This document shows, piece after piece, positions 1 to 7,451 of a stretch of DNA of 42,891 bases; the first letter of the stretch is position 1; each line of letters begins with the position of its first letter. The position numbers and the translations under genes were made by a program. The notes beneath the pieces are model-generated. The model made no database searches and was not told the origin of the DNA. It worked only from the letters and a program-made list of their open reading frames with translations. This stretch comes from Candidatus Omnitrophota bacterium (GTDB taxonomy: Bacteria; Omnitrophota; Omnitrophia; Omnitrophales; Aquincolibacteriaceae). The DNA lies in the NCBI GenBank assembly GCA_018883425.1, contig VFQY01000010.1, forward strand, positions 1 through 42,891, in the 5' to 3' direction.

Positions 1-104
1 GAGGAGAAGAGTGGTATGTCGCTCATTACCTTTTCTGCCGCCAGTCTCAGGGATTGACCGCGGGTGAAGAAAACGCGAAAAGGGCCGCTCTCCAAGCTCC
101 ATGA
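1..104 (+). CDS. C-terminal end of an unknown protein (5' truncated by window)
   Basis: Reading frame 3 is open from the window edge to a TGA at 102-104 and gives about 33 residues ending ...AALQAP. The stop overlaps the ATG of the TVP38-like gene (ATGA), the usual sign of translational coupling, which is the main reason to believe in it. The visible tail has a WYVAHYL stretch reminiscent of the end of a c-type cytochrome domain, but no CxxCH motif is visible in the fragment, so the family is not established. It is not in the ORF track because its start lies outside the window. Confidence 0.5.
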   Translation, partial: GEEWYVAHYLFCRQSQGLTAGEENAKRAALQAP

Positions 105-820
105 AAAAAGCGCTGGGATGGATTTTAAAAGTCACGGCTGCTGCGGCGCTTGCCGCGGCGGCCTGGCATTTGAACCGGAGCGGTTTTTTTCAGGCTTCGC
201 TGGACTGGATCAAGACGCTCGGATTCTGGGCGCCCTGGGTTTTTGCGCTCGCGCAGGCACTTTCCTGCGTGATGTTTGTTCCTGCCTTTATATTCACCAT
301 GGCCTCGGGAATTCTTTTCGGTACGGTGCAGGGAGCCCTGTTGAGCACCGCGGGAGGATGTCTGGGCGCGGTCACAGCTTTTTGGATCGGCCGCACGATC
401 GCCCGAGAGCCTGTGCGCAGACTTTTTGCGAAGAACCGTGAATTTCAAATTCTGGAGTCAGCGGTGAGCGCCCGGGGCTGGAAAATTATTATCCTCGCGC
501 GGTTTTCTCCGATCTTCCCTTTTCTGATTGGAAATTATGCCTTCGGTTTGACGCGCCTCTCGCCTTGGGAGTATGCCGCGGCCTCGGCCGCCGGAAACCT
601 TCCCTCGGCTTTTGCCTTCGCCTATGCCGGCACGCTGATCGGCAATCTTGCGTCGATTGAGGAGCACGGCCGAGGGCGGACGCCCGGAGAATGGGCCCTG
701 CTGGCTGGAGGATTCATTTCGACGGTCGTTCTCAGTCTTTACCTGCGGCGCGTCGCCGAGTCCGCGCTGAAGGAAGGGGGGCGCGAAGATGACCCTGCCC
801 GGAATCGCGAGGAGATTTAA
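101..820 (+). CDS. TVP38/TMEM64 (DedA-like, VTT domain) integral membrane protein
   Basis: A 239-residue inner-membrane protein of the TVP38/TMEM64 group, related to DedA proteins; members are linked to membrane lipid homeostasis, but the exact substrate here cannot be read from sequence. Visible features are an N-terminal membrane helix (about residues 6-24), the glycine-rich reentrant region around residues 68-98 (SGILFG...GGCLGA), and the second conserved block LARFSPIFPF (about 132-141) followed by GNYAFGLTRL and a further glycine/alanine-rich helix. The charged C-terminal tail is cytoplasmic in the family. The start overlaps the stop of the upstream partial gene (ATGA). Its end overlaps the convergent pepF gene by 4 bases, so no terminator separates them. 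Family confidence is high, function low. Confidence 0.9.
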   Translation: MKKALGWILKVTAAAALAAAAWHLNRSGFFQASLDWIKTLGFWAPWVFALAQALSCVMFVPAFIFTMASGILFGTVQGALLSTAGGCLGAVTAFWIGRTIAREPVRRLFAKNREFQILESAVSARGWKIIILARFSPIFPFLIGNYAFGLTRLSPWEYAAASAAGNLPSAFAFAYAGTLIGNLASIEEHGRGRTPGEWALLAGGFISTVVLSLYLRRVAESALKEGGREDDPARNREEI

Positions 821-2616
821 AGCTGCCCTGTTTGACGGGCAAGCTCCTCGGCCTCGCTGATGAGATTTTCAAGTCTGCTCAAACCCGCATCCCAGAAGCC
901 ATCTTGATTCAAATCCAGACCCGCAATCCGCGCGATCGCCTCCGGTTTTTTCGATCCGCCCAGCGATAAAATTTCAAAAAAACGCTCCGCAAAACCGTCG
1001 GGTTTTTCTTTGTACTGCGAGAACAGCGAAAAAACAAAAAGCTGGGCAAAGGCGTAGGCATAGCAGTAGAACGGGGAGTGAATGAAATGCGGGATGTATT
1101 TCCACCCATGGCGGTAGGCCTGAGTCAGCTTCACGCTGCTGCCGTAGAGCTCGGCATTGGCCTCCATCCAAAGCCCGCTCAGAGTTTCCTCGGAAAGTTC
1201 GCCCGAGAGGAGTCCGGCCTCATGTGCGCGGAGTTCAAAGTCCGTCATCGCGATCTGGCGGAAAACAGTCGCGAAATTGTCGTCGATTTTTCCGGCCAGG
1301 AGGACGAGCCTTTTTCGGGGATCTTCTTCTCGGCTCAGCAGTTTCTCGAAAATCAGCATTTCCCCGAAAACCGAGGCTGTTTCCGCAAGCGTCAGCGGGG
1401 CGGCGCACTCCAGAATGCCGACGCGGCGTCCCGCCAGCACCTGATGGATTCCATGGCCGATTTCGTGCGCCACTGTCATGACGTCGCGGAGACTGCCCGT
1501 GTAATTGACGAGAATGTAAGGGTGAACCTCCGGGGAGGTTTGAGAACAGAAGCCCCCGCCCCGTTTACCCGGACGAAGTTCAGCGTCGATCCAGTTTTTT
1601 TCAAAAAAGAGACCGGCGATTTTTCCCGCCTCCGCTGAGAAGCCGCGGTAACCCTCCGTCACGATTTCGCGGCATTCGGTGAAAGAAATTACCCCGGCGG
1701 GCTTTTCCAGGGGCGCATAGCGGTCATAATCGAAGAGTTCTTCCAGTCCGAGCAGCCTCTGTTTCAGACGGTAGTAGCGCTGGGCGAGAGGATAGTTTTT
1801 TTTGACGGCCCGGATCAATCCTGTGATCTGGTCCAGGTTCGTTTCGTTGGCCAGGTTGCGGGCCGTCATAGGATGAGCGAAGGAACGCAGTTTCATCTCG
1901 AGCCTGTGATCTTCCAGAATCCTGTTGAAGATAAAATTCAAGGTTCTCGTGCTTTTCTGCAGCCCCTCAGCCAGGGACTCGGAAGCTTTTCTGCGCGTCT
2001 CTCGGTCCGGGGAATGCAGGAGGGCCAGCAGTTCGGATTCGGTTTTGTTTTGGCCTTCAAAGGCGAACGTCAAGCCGTGAACCGTCTCGTCGAACAGGCG
2101 GGCAAAAGCGCGCGCGCTCGTATTGGCTTTTTCCGCCAGGATTTTTTCCTCGGGTTCCGAGAGTGTGTGCGGCGCATAAACGCGCAGATTTTTAAGGTAA
2201 TGGCGGTAGGGCTCGGCCTCGGGCAGGAGCAGAATTTTTTCCGCCTCGTCCCCGGAGAGTTTCGTCCAAAGCACATCCAGAAAAACGAGATGATTTTGGA
2301 CCGCTGTCAGGCGCGTTTGAATTTTTTGGAGAAAAGCCCCGGCGGCGGCGGAGTCTGTTTTCTCAGAAAACGAAAGAAAGGCATAGGATCCAAGGCGGGC
2401 CGAGAGGTTCAGCACGGCTTGATAATCACTCATCATGGCGGCCGCGGGAAAATTCAAGACATCGGGCTTTTCCAGGAGGGGCCGGTATTTTTTCTCAAAC
2501 TCCGAGGCTTTCTGAAGCGCTGTGCTTAAATCGATTTCGACTTGCGGGTCGTCCGGCGAGCGGTAAAGATCCGTCAGGTTCCAGCGGACGCCCTGAGCGG
2601 CAGAGGAGGATGTCAT
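817..2616 (-). CDS. pepF: M3 family oligoendopeptidase (PepF type)
   Basis: Cytoplasmic zinc metallopeptidase of family M3, 599 residues, a normal length for PepF. It cleaves short peptides, probably recycling peptide fragments. The zinc site is plain: HEIGH at about residues 384-388 (VAHEIGHGIHQ) and the downstream Glu in LAETASVFGE (about 412) as third ligand. Other family blocks are present: GGFCSQTSPEVHPYILVNY before the motif and the SPFYCYAYAFAQLF block near the C terminus. No signal peptide. The start ATG on the minus strand is preceded by a GGGAG ribosome site. The 3' end overlaps the convergent TVP38 gene by four bases, and upstream lies the intergenic region shared with glnN, transcribed divergently. 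Confidence 0.95.
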   Translation of the reverse strand: MTSSSAAQGVRWNLTDLYRSPDDPQVEIDLSTALQKASEFEKKYRPLLEKPDVLNFPAAAMMSDYQAVLNLSARLGSYAFLSFSEKTDSAAAGAFLQKIQTRLTAVQNHLVFLDVLWTKLSGDEAEKILLLPEAEPYRHYLKNLRVYAPHTLSEPEEKILAEKANTSARAFARLFDETVHGLTFAFEGQNKTESELLALLHSPDRETRRKASESLAEGLQKSTRTLNFIFNRILEDHRLEMKLRSFAHPMTARNLANETNLDQITGLIRAVKKNYPLAQRYYRLKQRLLGLEELFDYDRYAPLEKPAGVISFTECREIVTEGYRGFSAEAGKIAGLFFEKNWIDAELRPGKRGGGFCSQTSPEVHPYILVNYTGSLRDVMTVAHEIGHGIHQVLAGRRVGILECAAPLTLAETASVFGEMLIFEKLLSREEDPRKRLVLLAGKIDDNFATVFRQIAMTDFELRAHEAGLLSGELSEETLSGLWMEANAELYGSSVKLTQAYRHGWKYIPHFIHSPFYCYAYAFAQLFVFSLFSQYKEKPDGFAERFFEILSLGGSKKPEAIARIAGLDLNQDGFWDAGLSRLENLISEAEELARQTGQL

Positions 2617-2710
2617 GATTGCTCCCTGGGTAAGTTGAAAAGCATTTGCTTAGGGTCTATGGAATCAGACTATCATTGACCCGCCCTTAGGCCGAAGGAA
2701 AAATTAGACC

Positions 2711-2749
2711 AGGATCCCCTAATCCTGCCCAGAAAGGGGATATCTTTTT
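2711..2749 (+). terminator. Candidate attenuator/terminator with two mutually exclusive hairpins
   Basis: ATCCCCT (2714-2720) can pair with AGGGGAT (2735-2741) and is followed by TATC and five Ts, a terminator-like arrangement. The alternative small hairpin AGGAT/ATCCT (loop cccta) uses the same left-hand bases and would prevent it. This is structure read by eye, with no folding energy computed. Confidence 0.35.
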
Positions 2750-2786
2750 CCGAGAGCCTCAGCGGTGCAAGGCCGCAAAGACGCCG

Positions 2787-2823
2787 GCGGAGCCGACAAA
2801 AGTGAAGCGTTCTTCGGCTCCGC
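2787..2823. repeat. 10-base perfect inverted repeat upstream of the glnN promoter
   Basis: GCGGAGCCGA (2787-2796) and TCGGCTCCGC (2814-2823) are exact reverse complements with a 17-base loop. It lies 55 to 91 bases upstream of the sigma-54 -24 element, a place where enhancer-binding activator sites are common. It could equally be a transcript hairpin from an upstream promoter. Confidence 0.6.
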
Positions 2824-2877
2824 ACTGCAATTTTGTCGGCAAAAATGCGGAAATCGCCTCAAAAAAAGGATTTCTGG

Positions 2878-2893
2878 TGGCATATAAATTGCA
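2878..2893 (+). promoter_or_regulatory. Sigma-54 (RpoN) -24/-12 promoter of glnN
   Basis: TGGCATA-TAAA-TTGCA matches the sigma-54 consensus TGGCAYR-N4-TTGCW at every defined position. The GG (2879-2880) and GC (2891-2892) dinucleotides are 12 bases apart, as required. The predicted transcript start is near 2904, giving a leader of about 138 bases before the chosen glnN ATG. Sigma-54 control of glutamine synthetase by NtrC-type activators is well known in other bacteria; the activator is not in this window. Confidence 0.75.
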
Positions 2894-3041
2894 TCTAGGG
2901 TGCCACAAAAAAACCTCAGCCCCAAGCAAGAAAAGTGTCGCAAGGCTGAAGGGAACCGAGGATAATAGCCCCATGCAATCATCGATCAAGCCGGCTTCCT
3001 CTCGGGAAGCCTCAACATCAAGCACGAGGAGACAGGAAAAC

Positions 3042-5225
3042 ATGAGCGGGAGCACTTCGCGTTTACAAGCCATCTCAGCGGTGACGAGTTACAAGCCCAT
3101 TTCGGAGCCGCTAAACTTCAATGAAACATCCACTCAGGCTCTTTTTGGGTCGAACGTTTTTAGTGTTGCCGCGATGAAAGCTCGCCTGCCTAAAGAGGTC
3201 TTTAAGTCCCTGAAGAAGACGATCGACCTGGGCGAGAAGCTCGACCCGAATGTGGCGGATATCGTGGCCGCCGCGATGAGGGATTGGGCTATCGAAAAGG
3301 GCGCGACCCATTACGCGCACGTCTTTTATCCGCTCACGGGCAGCACGGCTGAAAAGCATGACAGCTTTCTTGCCACGGACAGCGAAGGCGCGGCGCTTGC
3401 TGAATTCAGCGGTAAAGCCCTTATTCAGGGTGAGCCTGACGCATCGAGTTTTCCGAACGGAGGCATTCGCGCGACGTTTGAAGCCCGCGGCTACACGGCT
3501 TGGGACGTCACCAGCCCCGCTTACATTCTCGAAAACCCGAATGGAACGACGCTCTGCATCCCGACGGCGTTTGTCTCTTGGACCGGAGAAGCCCTGGACA
3601 AGAAGACCCCGCTTTTGAGATCAATGCAGGCTTTGAACGTTCAGGCCCAGAGAATCCTGCGCGTTTTCGGCCACTCCAACATATCCCGCGTCGTCCCGTA
3701 TGCGGGGCCGGAACAGGAGTATTTCCTGATCGACCGCAACTTCTTCTTCGCCCGACCCGACCTGCTTCACTCGGGCCGGTCTCTTTTCGGAGCCAAGCCT
3801 CCCCGCGGACAGGAGTTCGAGGATCAGTATTTCGGGGCGATTCCCGAGCGCGTTCTTGCTTTCATGCTGGAGTGCGAGCGTGAGCTTTACAAGCTGGGCG
3901 TTCCCGTCAAGACCCGGCATAACGAAGTGGCTCCCGCTCAGTACGAAATCGCTCCGATTTACGAGAGCGCGAACGTCGCGACGGACCACCAGCAGCTTGT
4001 GATGTCGACCATGAAGCGGATCGCGCAGAAGTACGGCATGGCTTGTCTGCTCCACGAAAAGCCGTTTGCCGGTGTGAACGGATCCGGTAAACACCTGAAT
4101 TATTCCATCGGCAACAGCACCCAAGGCAACTTTCTGGATCCGGGCGATACGCCGCACGAAAACACGCAGTTCCTGGTTTTCTGCGCCGCCATCATCCGCG
4201 CCGTCCATAAGCACGGAGCACTCTTGCGGGCCTCCGTCGCGACGGCGGCCAATGACCACCGTCTGGGTGCCAATGAAGCGCCTCCTGCGATCATTTCGAT
4301 TTTCCTCGGCGAACAGCTCGCCGACGTTTTCGAACAGATCCGCAAAGGCGGTGCAAAGTCCTCGAAGAAGAAGGGGACTCTCACCATCGGCGTCGATACG
4401 CTGCCGCCGCTTCCGAAGGATGCCGGAGACCGCAACCGTACGAGCCCGTTTGCCTTCACCGGAAACCGCTTTGAATTCCGCGCGGTCGGTTCGGGGCAGT
4501 CCATTGCCGGACCGCTGGTGATCCTCAATACCATCGTTACGGAATCGCTTGATTACGTCGCGACGGAGCTGGAGAGCGCGACCAAGGGCGACCCCAAGAA
4601 ACTCAACGGAGCCGTGCAGAAGCTTATCCAAGAAATTATGGAGAAGCACGGCGCTGTGATCTTCAACGGAGACGGCTATTCCGAAGCTTGGCATAAAGAA
4701 GCGGCAAAACGCGGTCTTCCGAATCTGAAGACCACTGTCGACGCCATTCCTGCCATGGGCACGAAGGAAGTCACTGATCTCTTCTCGAAGTACAAGGTTT
4801 TGTCGAAGCGCGAAGTCGAGAGCCGTAACGACATTTACATCGAGCAGTACTGCAAGACGCTCAATGTTGAGTCGAATCTGGTCGTGAAGATGGCCAAGAC
4901 CATCATTCTTCCGGCAGCCGTGCGATACCAGGATCAGCTGGCGGCGGCTTATGTGAAGATGAAAGACCTCGGCTATGAATTCAGCACGGAGACCCTCGAT
5001 AACTTGACGAATCTCGTGAAGGATCTTGAGGATCGTGTCGCGGCGCTTGAGGAGAAAAAGGCTCATCACGGAGCCAAGTCCCTTCTCGACGAAGCTAAAC
5101 ATTACTGCTACGAAGTTCTTCCCGCTATGCAAGCCGTCCGTGAATCTGCGGACAAGCTGGAAGGCGTGGTTGCCGACGACCTTTGGTCGCTGCCGACGTA
5201 TCAGGAGATGCTGTTCATCAAGTAA
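3042..5225 (+). CDS. glnN: Glutamine synthetase type III
   Basis: ATP-dependent ligation of ammonia to glutamate, the main nitrogen assimilation step, by the GSIII family, which forms large oligomers distinct from GSI. From the chosen start the protein is 727 residues, the usual GSIII length. Visible family blocks are LFGSNVFS near the N terminus, [10 protein letters not shown] (metal/glutamate site), [28 protein letters not shown] and [23 protein letters not shown]. The start at 3042 is preferred over the track's 2802 because AGGAGAC precedes it at proper spacing, because the 80 extra residues look unlike protein, and because a sigma-54 promoter lies inside that extension. A strong terminator follows. 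The gene is monocistronic and probably induced by nitrogen limitation. Confidence 0.95.
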   Translation: MSGSTSRLQAISAVTSYKPISEPLNFNETSTQALFGSNVFSVAAMKARLPKEVFKSLKKTIDLGEKLDPNVADIVAAAMRDWAIEKGATHYAHVFYPLTGSTAEKHDSFLATDSEGAALAEFSGKALIQGEPDASSFPNGGIRATFEARGYTAWDVTSPAYILENPNGTTLCIPTAFVSWTGEALDKKTPLLRSMQALNVQAQRILRVFGHSNISRVVPYAGPEQEYFLIDRNFFFARPDLLHSGRSLFGAKPPRGQEFEDQYFGAIPERVLAFMLECERELYKLGVPVKTRHNEVAPAQYEIAPIYESANVATDHQQLVMSTMKRIAQKYGMACLLHEKPFAGVNGSGKHLNYSIGNSTQGNFLDPGDTPHENTQFLVFCAAIIRAVHKHGALLRASVATAANDHRLGANEAPPAIISIFLGEQLADVFEQIRKGGAKSSKKKGTLTIGVDTLPPLPKDAGDRNRTSPFAFTGNRFEFRAVGSGQSIAGPLVILNTIVTESLDYVATELESATKGDPKKLNGAVQKLIQEIMEKHGAVIFNGDGYSEAWHKEAAKRGLPNLKTTVDAIPAMGTKEVTDLFSKYKVLSKREVESRNDIYIEQYCKTLNVESNLVVKMAKTIILPAAVRYQDQLAAAYVKMKDLGYEFSTETLDNLTNLVKDLEDRVAALEEKKAHHGAKSLLDEAKHYCYEVLPAMQAVRESADKLEGVVADDLWSLPTYQEMLFIK

Positions 5226-5250
5226 AAGGACAGGGATCCGGCTCAGAGTG

Positions 5251-5281
5251 AAAAGGCCGCCTTCGGGCGGCCTTTTCTTTT
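5251..5281 (+). terminator. Rho-independent terminator of glnN
   Basis: AAAAGGCCGCC (5251-5261) and GGCGGCCTTTT (5266-5276) form an 11-base perfect stem closed by a TTCG tetraloop, followed by CTTTT. It lies 26 bases after the glnN stop. The A/T ends make it potentially bidirectional. Confidence 0.92.
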
Positions 5282-5341
5282 GAAGTCCGGATTCAGATTG
5301 CCGAGAGAGGCAGTGCTTCCGCGATTTCCGGGTTTCTTGTT

Positions 5342-5370
5342 TTGCTTTCGATGTCCGCAGGACGTATAAT
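5342..5370 (+). promoter_or_regulatory. Sigma-70-type promoter of the exonuclease gene
   Basis: TTGCTT (5342-5347), a 17-base spacer and a perfect TATAAT (5365-5370), about 67 bases before the exonuclease ATG and just downstream of the glnN terminator. Confidence 0.65.
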
Positions 5371-5436
5371 TACACTTCATATTTCGCGACCTGAACGCGC
5401 CCCTTTTTTTGCGGGCTCCCTACTCTGAAAGACACC

Positions 5437-6231
5437 ATGAAGATTGCTAAACCCCTCGTCGTTCTTGATTTAGAAACCACGGGCACCTGGATCGAAAAAG
5501 ATAAAATTGTTGAGATTGCCATGATTCGCATTTCTCCCGGGGGAGAGCGCGAGGTTTTTCACCGGCGCATCAACCCGGGTATGCCGATTCCGCCCGTGGT
5601 CGCTGCCCTGATCGGAATTACCAATGAAGATGTGAAGGATGCGCCGTTTTTCCGCGAAATTGCTCCCGAAATTGTGTCGTTCATCGGCGAGGCAAATCTG
5701 GGCGGTTTCAATATCGAGCGCTTCGATCTGCCTCTGCTCGAACGCGAAATGTTCGAAGCAGGAATCAAGTTCGAGTGGCAGAAGCACGGGATCTACGATT
5801 CCCAGAAGGTTTATCACCTGAATGAAAAACGGGATCTGACCGCCGCTTACCGATTTTACTGCCAGAAGGATTTGGAAAACGCGCACTCTGCCCTTGCCGA
5901 TGCCCAGGCGACGCTTGAGATTCTTGATGCCCAGGTCTGCAAGTACGGCGAAGGGCGCGAAGAGCTCGAGACGCTCGCGGACTTCAATTACCGCACGCTG
6001 GCGGAGTTTTATGATGCCGAGCGCAAGTTCAGGTGGTGGAATGGAGAGCTTTACCCGATGTTCGGTAAGCATGCCAAGCGTCTTAACTTGCGGGAAATTG
6101 CGCGCAAGGACCCTGAATACCTCCAATGGATTTTGGCCAAGGACTTCAGCGAATCCGTCAAGGAGCTTGCTGAGAATGCTTTGCGTGGACAATTTCCGTC
6201 CTGTCCGGCCGCTGAATCCCGAGAAGCCTGA
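5437..6231 (+). CDS. DnaQ-like 3'-5' exonuclease with ExoX-like C-terminal domain
   Basis: A 264-residue DEDD-superfamily nuclease. The three catalytic blocks are visible: ExoI VLDLETTG (about residues 9-16), ExoII GGFNIERFDLPLL (about 88-100), and ExoIII with HSALADAQATLEILD (about 151-165), where the HxxxxxD pattern indicates the DEDDh subgroup that includes the DNA polymerase III epsilon chain. The C-terminal segment (FGKHAKRLNLREIARKDPEYLQWIL, about 209-233) resembles the ExoX-like C-terminal module, so a DNA repair or processing exonuclease is likelier than the replicative proofreader. It has its own promoter, and the next gene begins six bases after its stop, so the two are probably cotranscribed. 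Confidence 0.9.
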   Translation: MKIAKPLVVLDLETTGTWIEKDKIVEIAMIRISPGGEREVFHRRINPGMPIPPVVAALIGITNEDVKDAPFFREIAPEIVSFIGEANLGGFNIERFDLPLLEREMFEAGIKFEWQKHGIYDSQKVYHLNEKRDLTAAYRFYCQKDLENAHSALADAQATLEILDAQVCKYGEGREELETLADFNYRTLAEFYDAERKFRWWNGELYPMFGKHAKRLNLREIARKDPEYLQWILAKDFSESVKELAENALRGQFPSCPAAESREA

Positions 6232-6237
6232 GCGGGG

Positions 6238-6891
6238 ATGTCCTCGATGGAGTGTCCTCTTTGCGGAGATTCCCGAACCCGGGTGTTTCTCGGCGCCTCT
6301 GAGGATTCCCTTGAAGGACGAAGTTATTTTGAGTGTGCGCTGTGCCGCCTTGTCTTTCTAAGTCCCGATCTGAGGCTAAGCGGCGAAGAAGAAAAAAAAC
6401 GCTACGACCTTCACTGCAACAGTCCGGAAGATGAGGGGTACCTCCGTTTTCTTTCCCGTTTGACCGAACCGCTTACAAGGATTCTGCCCCCGGGAAGCGA
6501 AGGGCTGGACTACGGCTGCGGACCCGGACCTGCCCTCAGCGTTCTGCTCTCCCGGAGCGGATTCAAAACCGCGGATTATGATCCCTACTACTACCCCGAT
6601 CAGACCCTGCTTCAAAAAAAATATGATTTCATCACGTGCACGGAAACGGCCGAACATTTTTATTTTCCCGGGCGGGAGTTTGCGCGCCTGGCGGGCCTTC
6701 TTCGGAGCGGCGGCTGCTTGGCGGTGATGACCGAGTTTCTTAGGGCCGACCGGTCCTTCCTGCACTGGCCTTACCGGAGGGATCCTTCGCACGTCTGTTT
6801 CTACGCGCAAGACACCTTTCATTTCATTGCCCGCCGCCACGGATGGAAGCCTTGTTTTCCTGCCCCGAACGTTGTTTTTTTTGCCGCCTAA
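6238..6891 (+). CDS. SAM-dependent methyltransferase with N-terminal Cys-pair knuckle
   Basis: Class I methyltransferase of the Methyltransf_23 kind, 217 residues. Residues about 4-40 carry two Cys pairs (CPLCGDSRT and FECALCRLVF), a small zinc-binding knuckle often seen ahead of this domain. The SAM-binding motif I is GLDYGCGPGP (about 83-92), followed by an acidic motif II stretch YDPYYYP and the FITCTETAEHF motif IV region. The substrate cannot be told from sequence; close family members include sugar, quinone and small-molecule methylases. The ATG lies six bases after the exonuclease stop; a second in-frame ATG three codons later is equally possible. No clear terminator follows. Confidence 0.85.
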   Translation: MSSMECPLCGDSRTRVFLGASEDSLEGRSYFECALCRLVFLSPDLRLSGEEEKKRYDLHCNSPEDEGYLRFLSRLTEPLTRILPPGSEGLDYGCGPGPALSVLLSRSGFKTADYDPYYYPDQTLLQKKYDFITCTETAEHFYFPGREFARLAGLLRSGGCLAVMTEFLRADRSFLHWPYRRDPSHVCFYAQDTFHFIARRHGWKPCFPAPNVVFFAA

Positions 6892-6908
6892 AAAAAACGC
6901 GTGCGCGG

Positions 6909-6937
6909 TTGCGCAAACAAAAACATGACCTTATAAT
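6909..6937 (+). promoter_or_regulatory. Sigma-70-type promoter
   Basis: TTGCGC (6909-6914), spacer 17, TATAAT (6932-6937), serving the 6983 and 7452 genes. The -35 lies in a small TGCGC/GCGCA inverted repeat, and a 10-base palindrome GCGCTAGCGC (6963-6972) sits in the leader just before the ribosome site, either of which could be an operator. Confidence 0.6.
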
Positions 6938-6982
6938 GCCGTCTCGTTCAACGCCCCCCTAAGCGCTAGCGCAAGGTTTTTC

Positions 6983-7426
6983 ATGCGATTTCACAACGAT
7001 GACAAAGAGCGGCTCCTTGAAACAGCAGCCTTGCGTGCTCTGTCCATACTTTCTCCGGAAGAAGTTCCTTCGTTTCCCTCTTTTTTTTCCGCCCGTGGCC
7101 GGCGTGTGCATGCGCGCAGAGAAAAAACGGATGCCGCTTTGGGCCCGGGTTTCTTGCTGAGAAACGAAGAGACTGTTTATACGCCCGCGCTCGTCCGGGC
7201 CGGGAACTTTTTGATTCGCGAGCTTGTGCGTCAATTCGCCGGACAAGCTCAAAAGTACGAGGGGACGCTTGGTCAATGGGCAGCTGAAATCATCGGGCGC
7301 CAGCCCCCGGAAATGCTTCAAACTTTCAGCGCCGGAGTCATCAAAAGGCTGAAAGCTGCGGGGCTTACCGAGGACCAGGCCCGCCGGGCCGAGCGCGCCT
7401 TGACGCAAGCTTTGAGGCCCTCTTGA
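6983..7426 (+). CDS. Hypothetical protein (147 aa), partner of the M48-like membrane protein
   Basis: I do not recognise this family. The 147-residue protein has no signal peptide or membrane helix, is rich in Arg, Ala and Glu, and looks mostly helical; the middle (TLGQWAAEIIGRQPPEMLQ) and end (AAGLTEDQARRAERALTQAL) read as amphipathic helices. It has a good promoter and an AAGG site at correct spacing. Only 25 bases separate its stop from the large membrane protein downstream, so the two are likely cotranscribed and may act together, perhaps as a soluble cofactor of the membrane protein; that link is inference from position only. Confidence 0.75.
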   Translation: MRFHNDDKERLLETAALRALSILSPEEVPSFPSFFSARGRRVHARREKTDAALGPGFLLRNEETVYTPALVRAGNFLIRELVRQFAGQAQKYEGTLGQWAAEIIGRQPPEMLQTFSAGVIKRLKAAGLTEDQARRAERALTQALRPS

Positions 7427-7451
7427 ATCCCTTCGACGAGGAGCGGGCCGG

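Larger units (their letters stand above)
2617..3041. other. 425-base intergenic control region between pepF and glnN
   Basis: This is the only gap above 300 bases in the window. It holds the pepF ribosome site on the minus strand and, going towards glnN: a weak sigma-70-like pair (TTGAAA 2635-2640, TATGGA 2658-2663, spacer 17), two overlapping hairpins and a short T-run (2711-2749), a 10-base perfect inverted repeat (2787-2823), a second imperfect hairpin (2827-2848), a sigma-54-type promoter (2878-2893), a leader hairpin (2914-2952) and the glnN ribosome site AGGAGAC near 3027. The ORF track extends glnN upstream to 2802, but this reads through the promoter and lacks a ribosome site, so I treat it as noncoding. 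Confidence 0.7.

Noticed and set aside
2760-2800. Resemblance of GCCGCAAAGACGCCGGC to the GCAAAG core of the c-di-GMP-I riboswitch
   Set aside because: Only the short core matches; the flanking paired regions and second hairpin of that riboswitch are not in the right places.
2802-3041. 80-codon N-terminal extension of glnN in the ORF track
   Set aside because: It runs through the sigma-54 promoter and the second arm of an inverted repeat, has no ribosome site and no resemblance to GSIII N termini.
3621-5132. 503-residue ORF on the minus strand
   Set aside because: It lies wholly antisense to glnN, whose family motifs are certain. The reverse frame stays open because of codon bias; its translation has no recognisable domain and no ribosome site.
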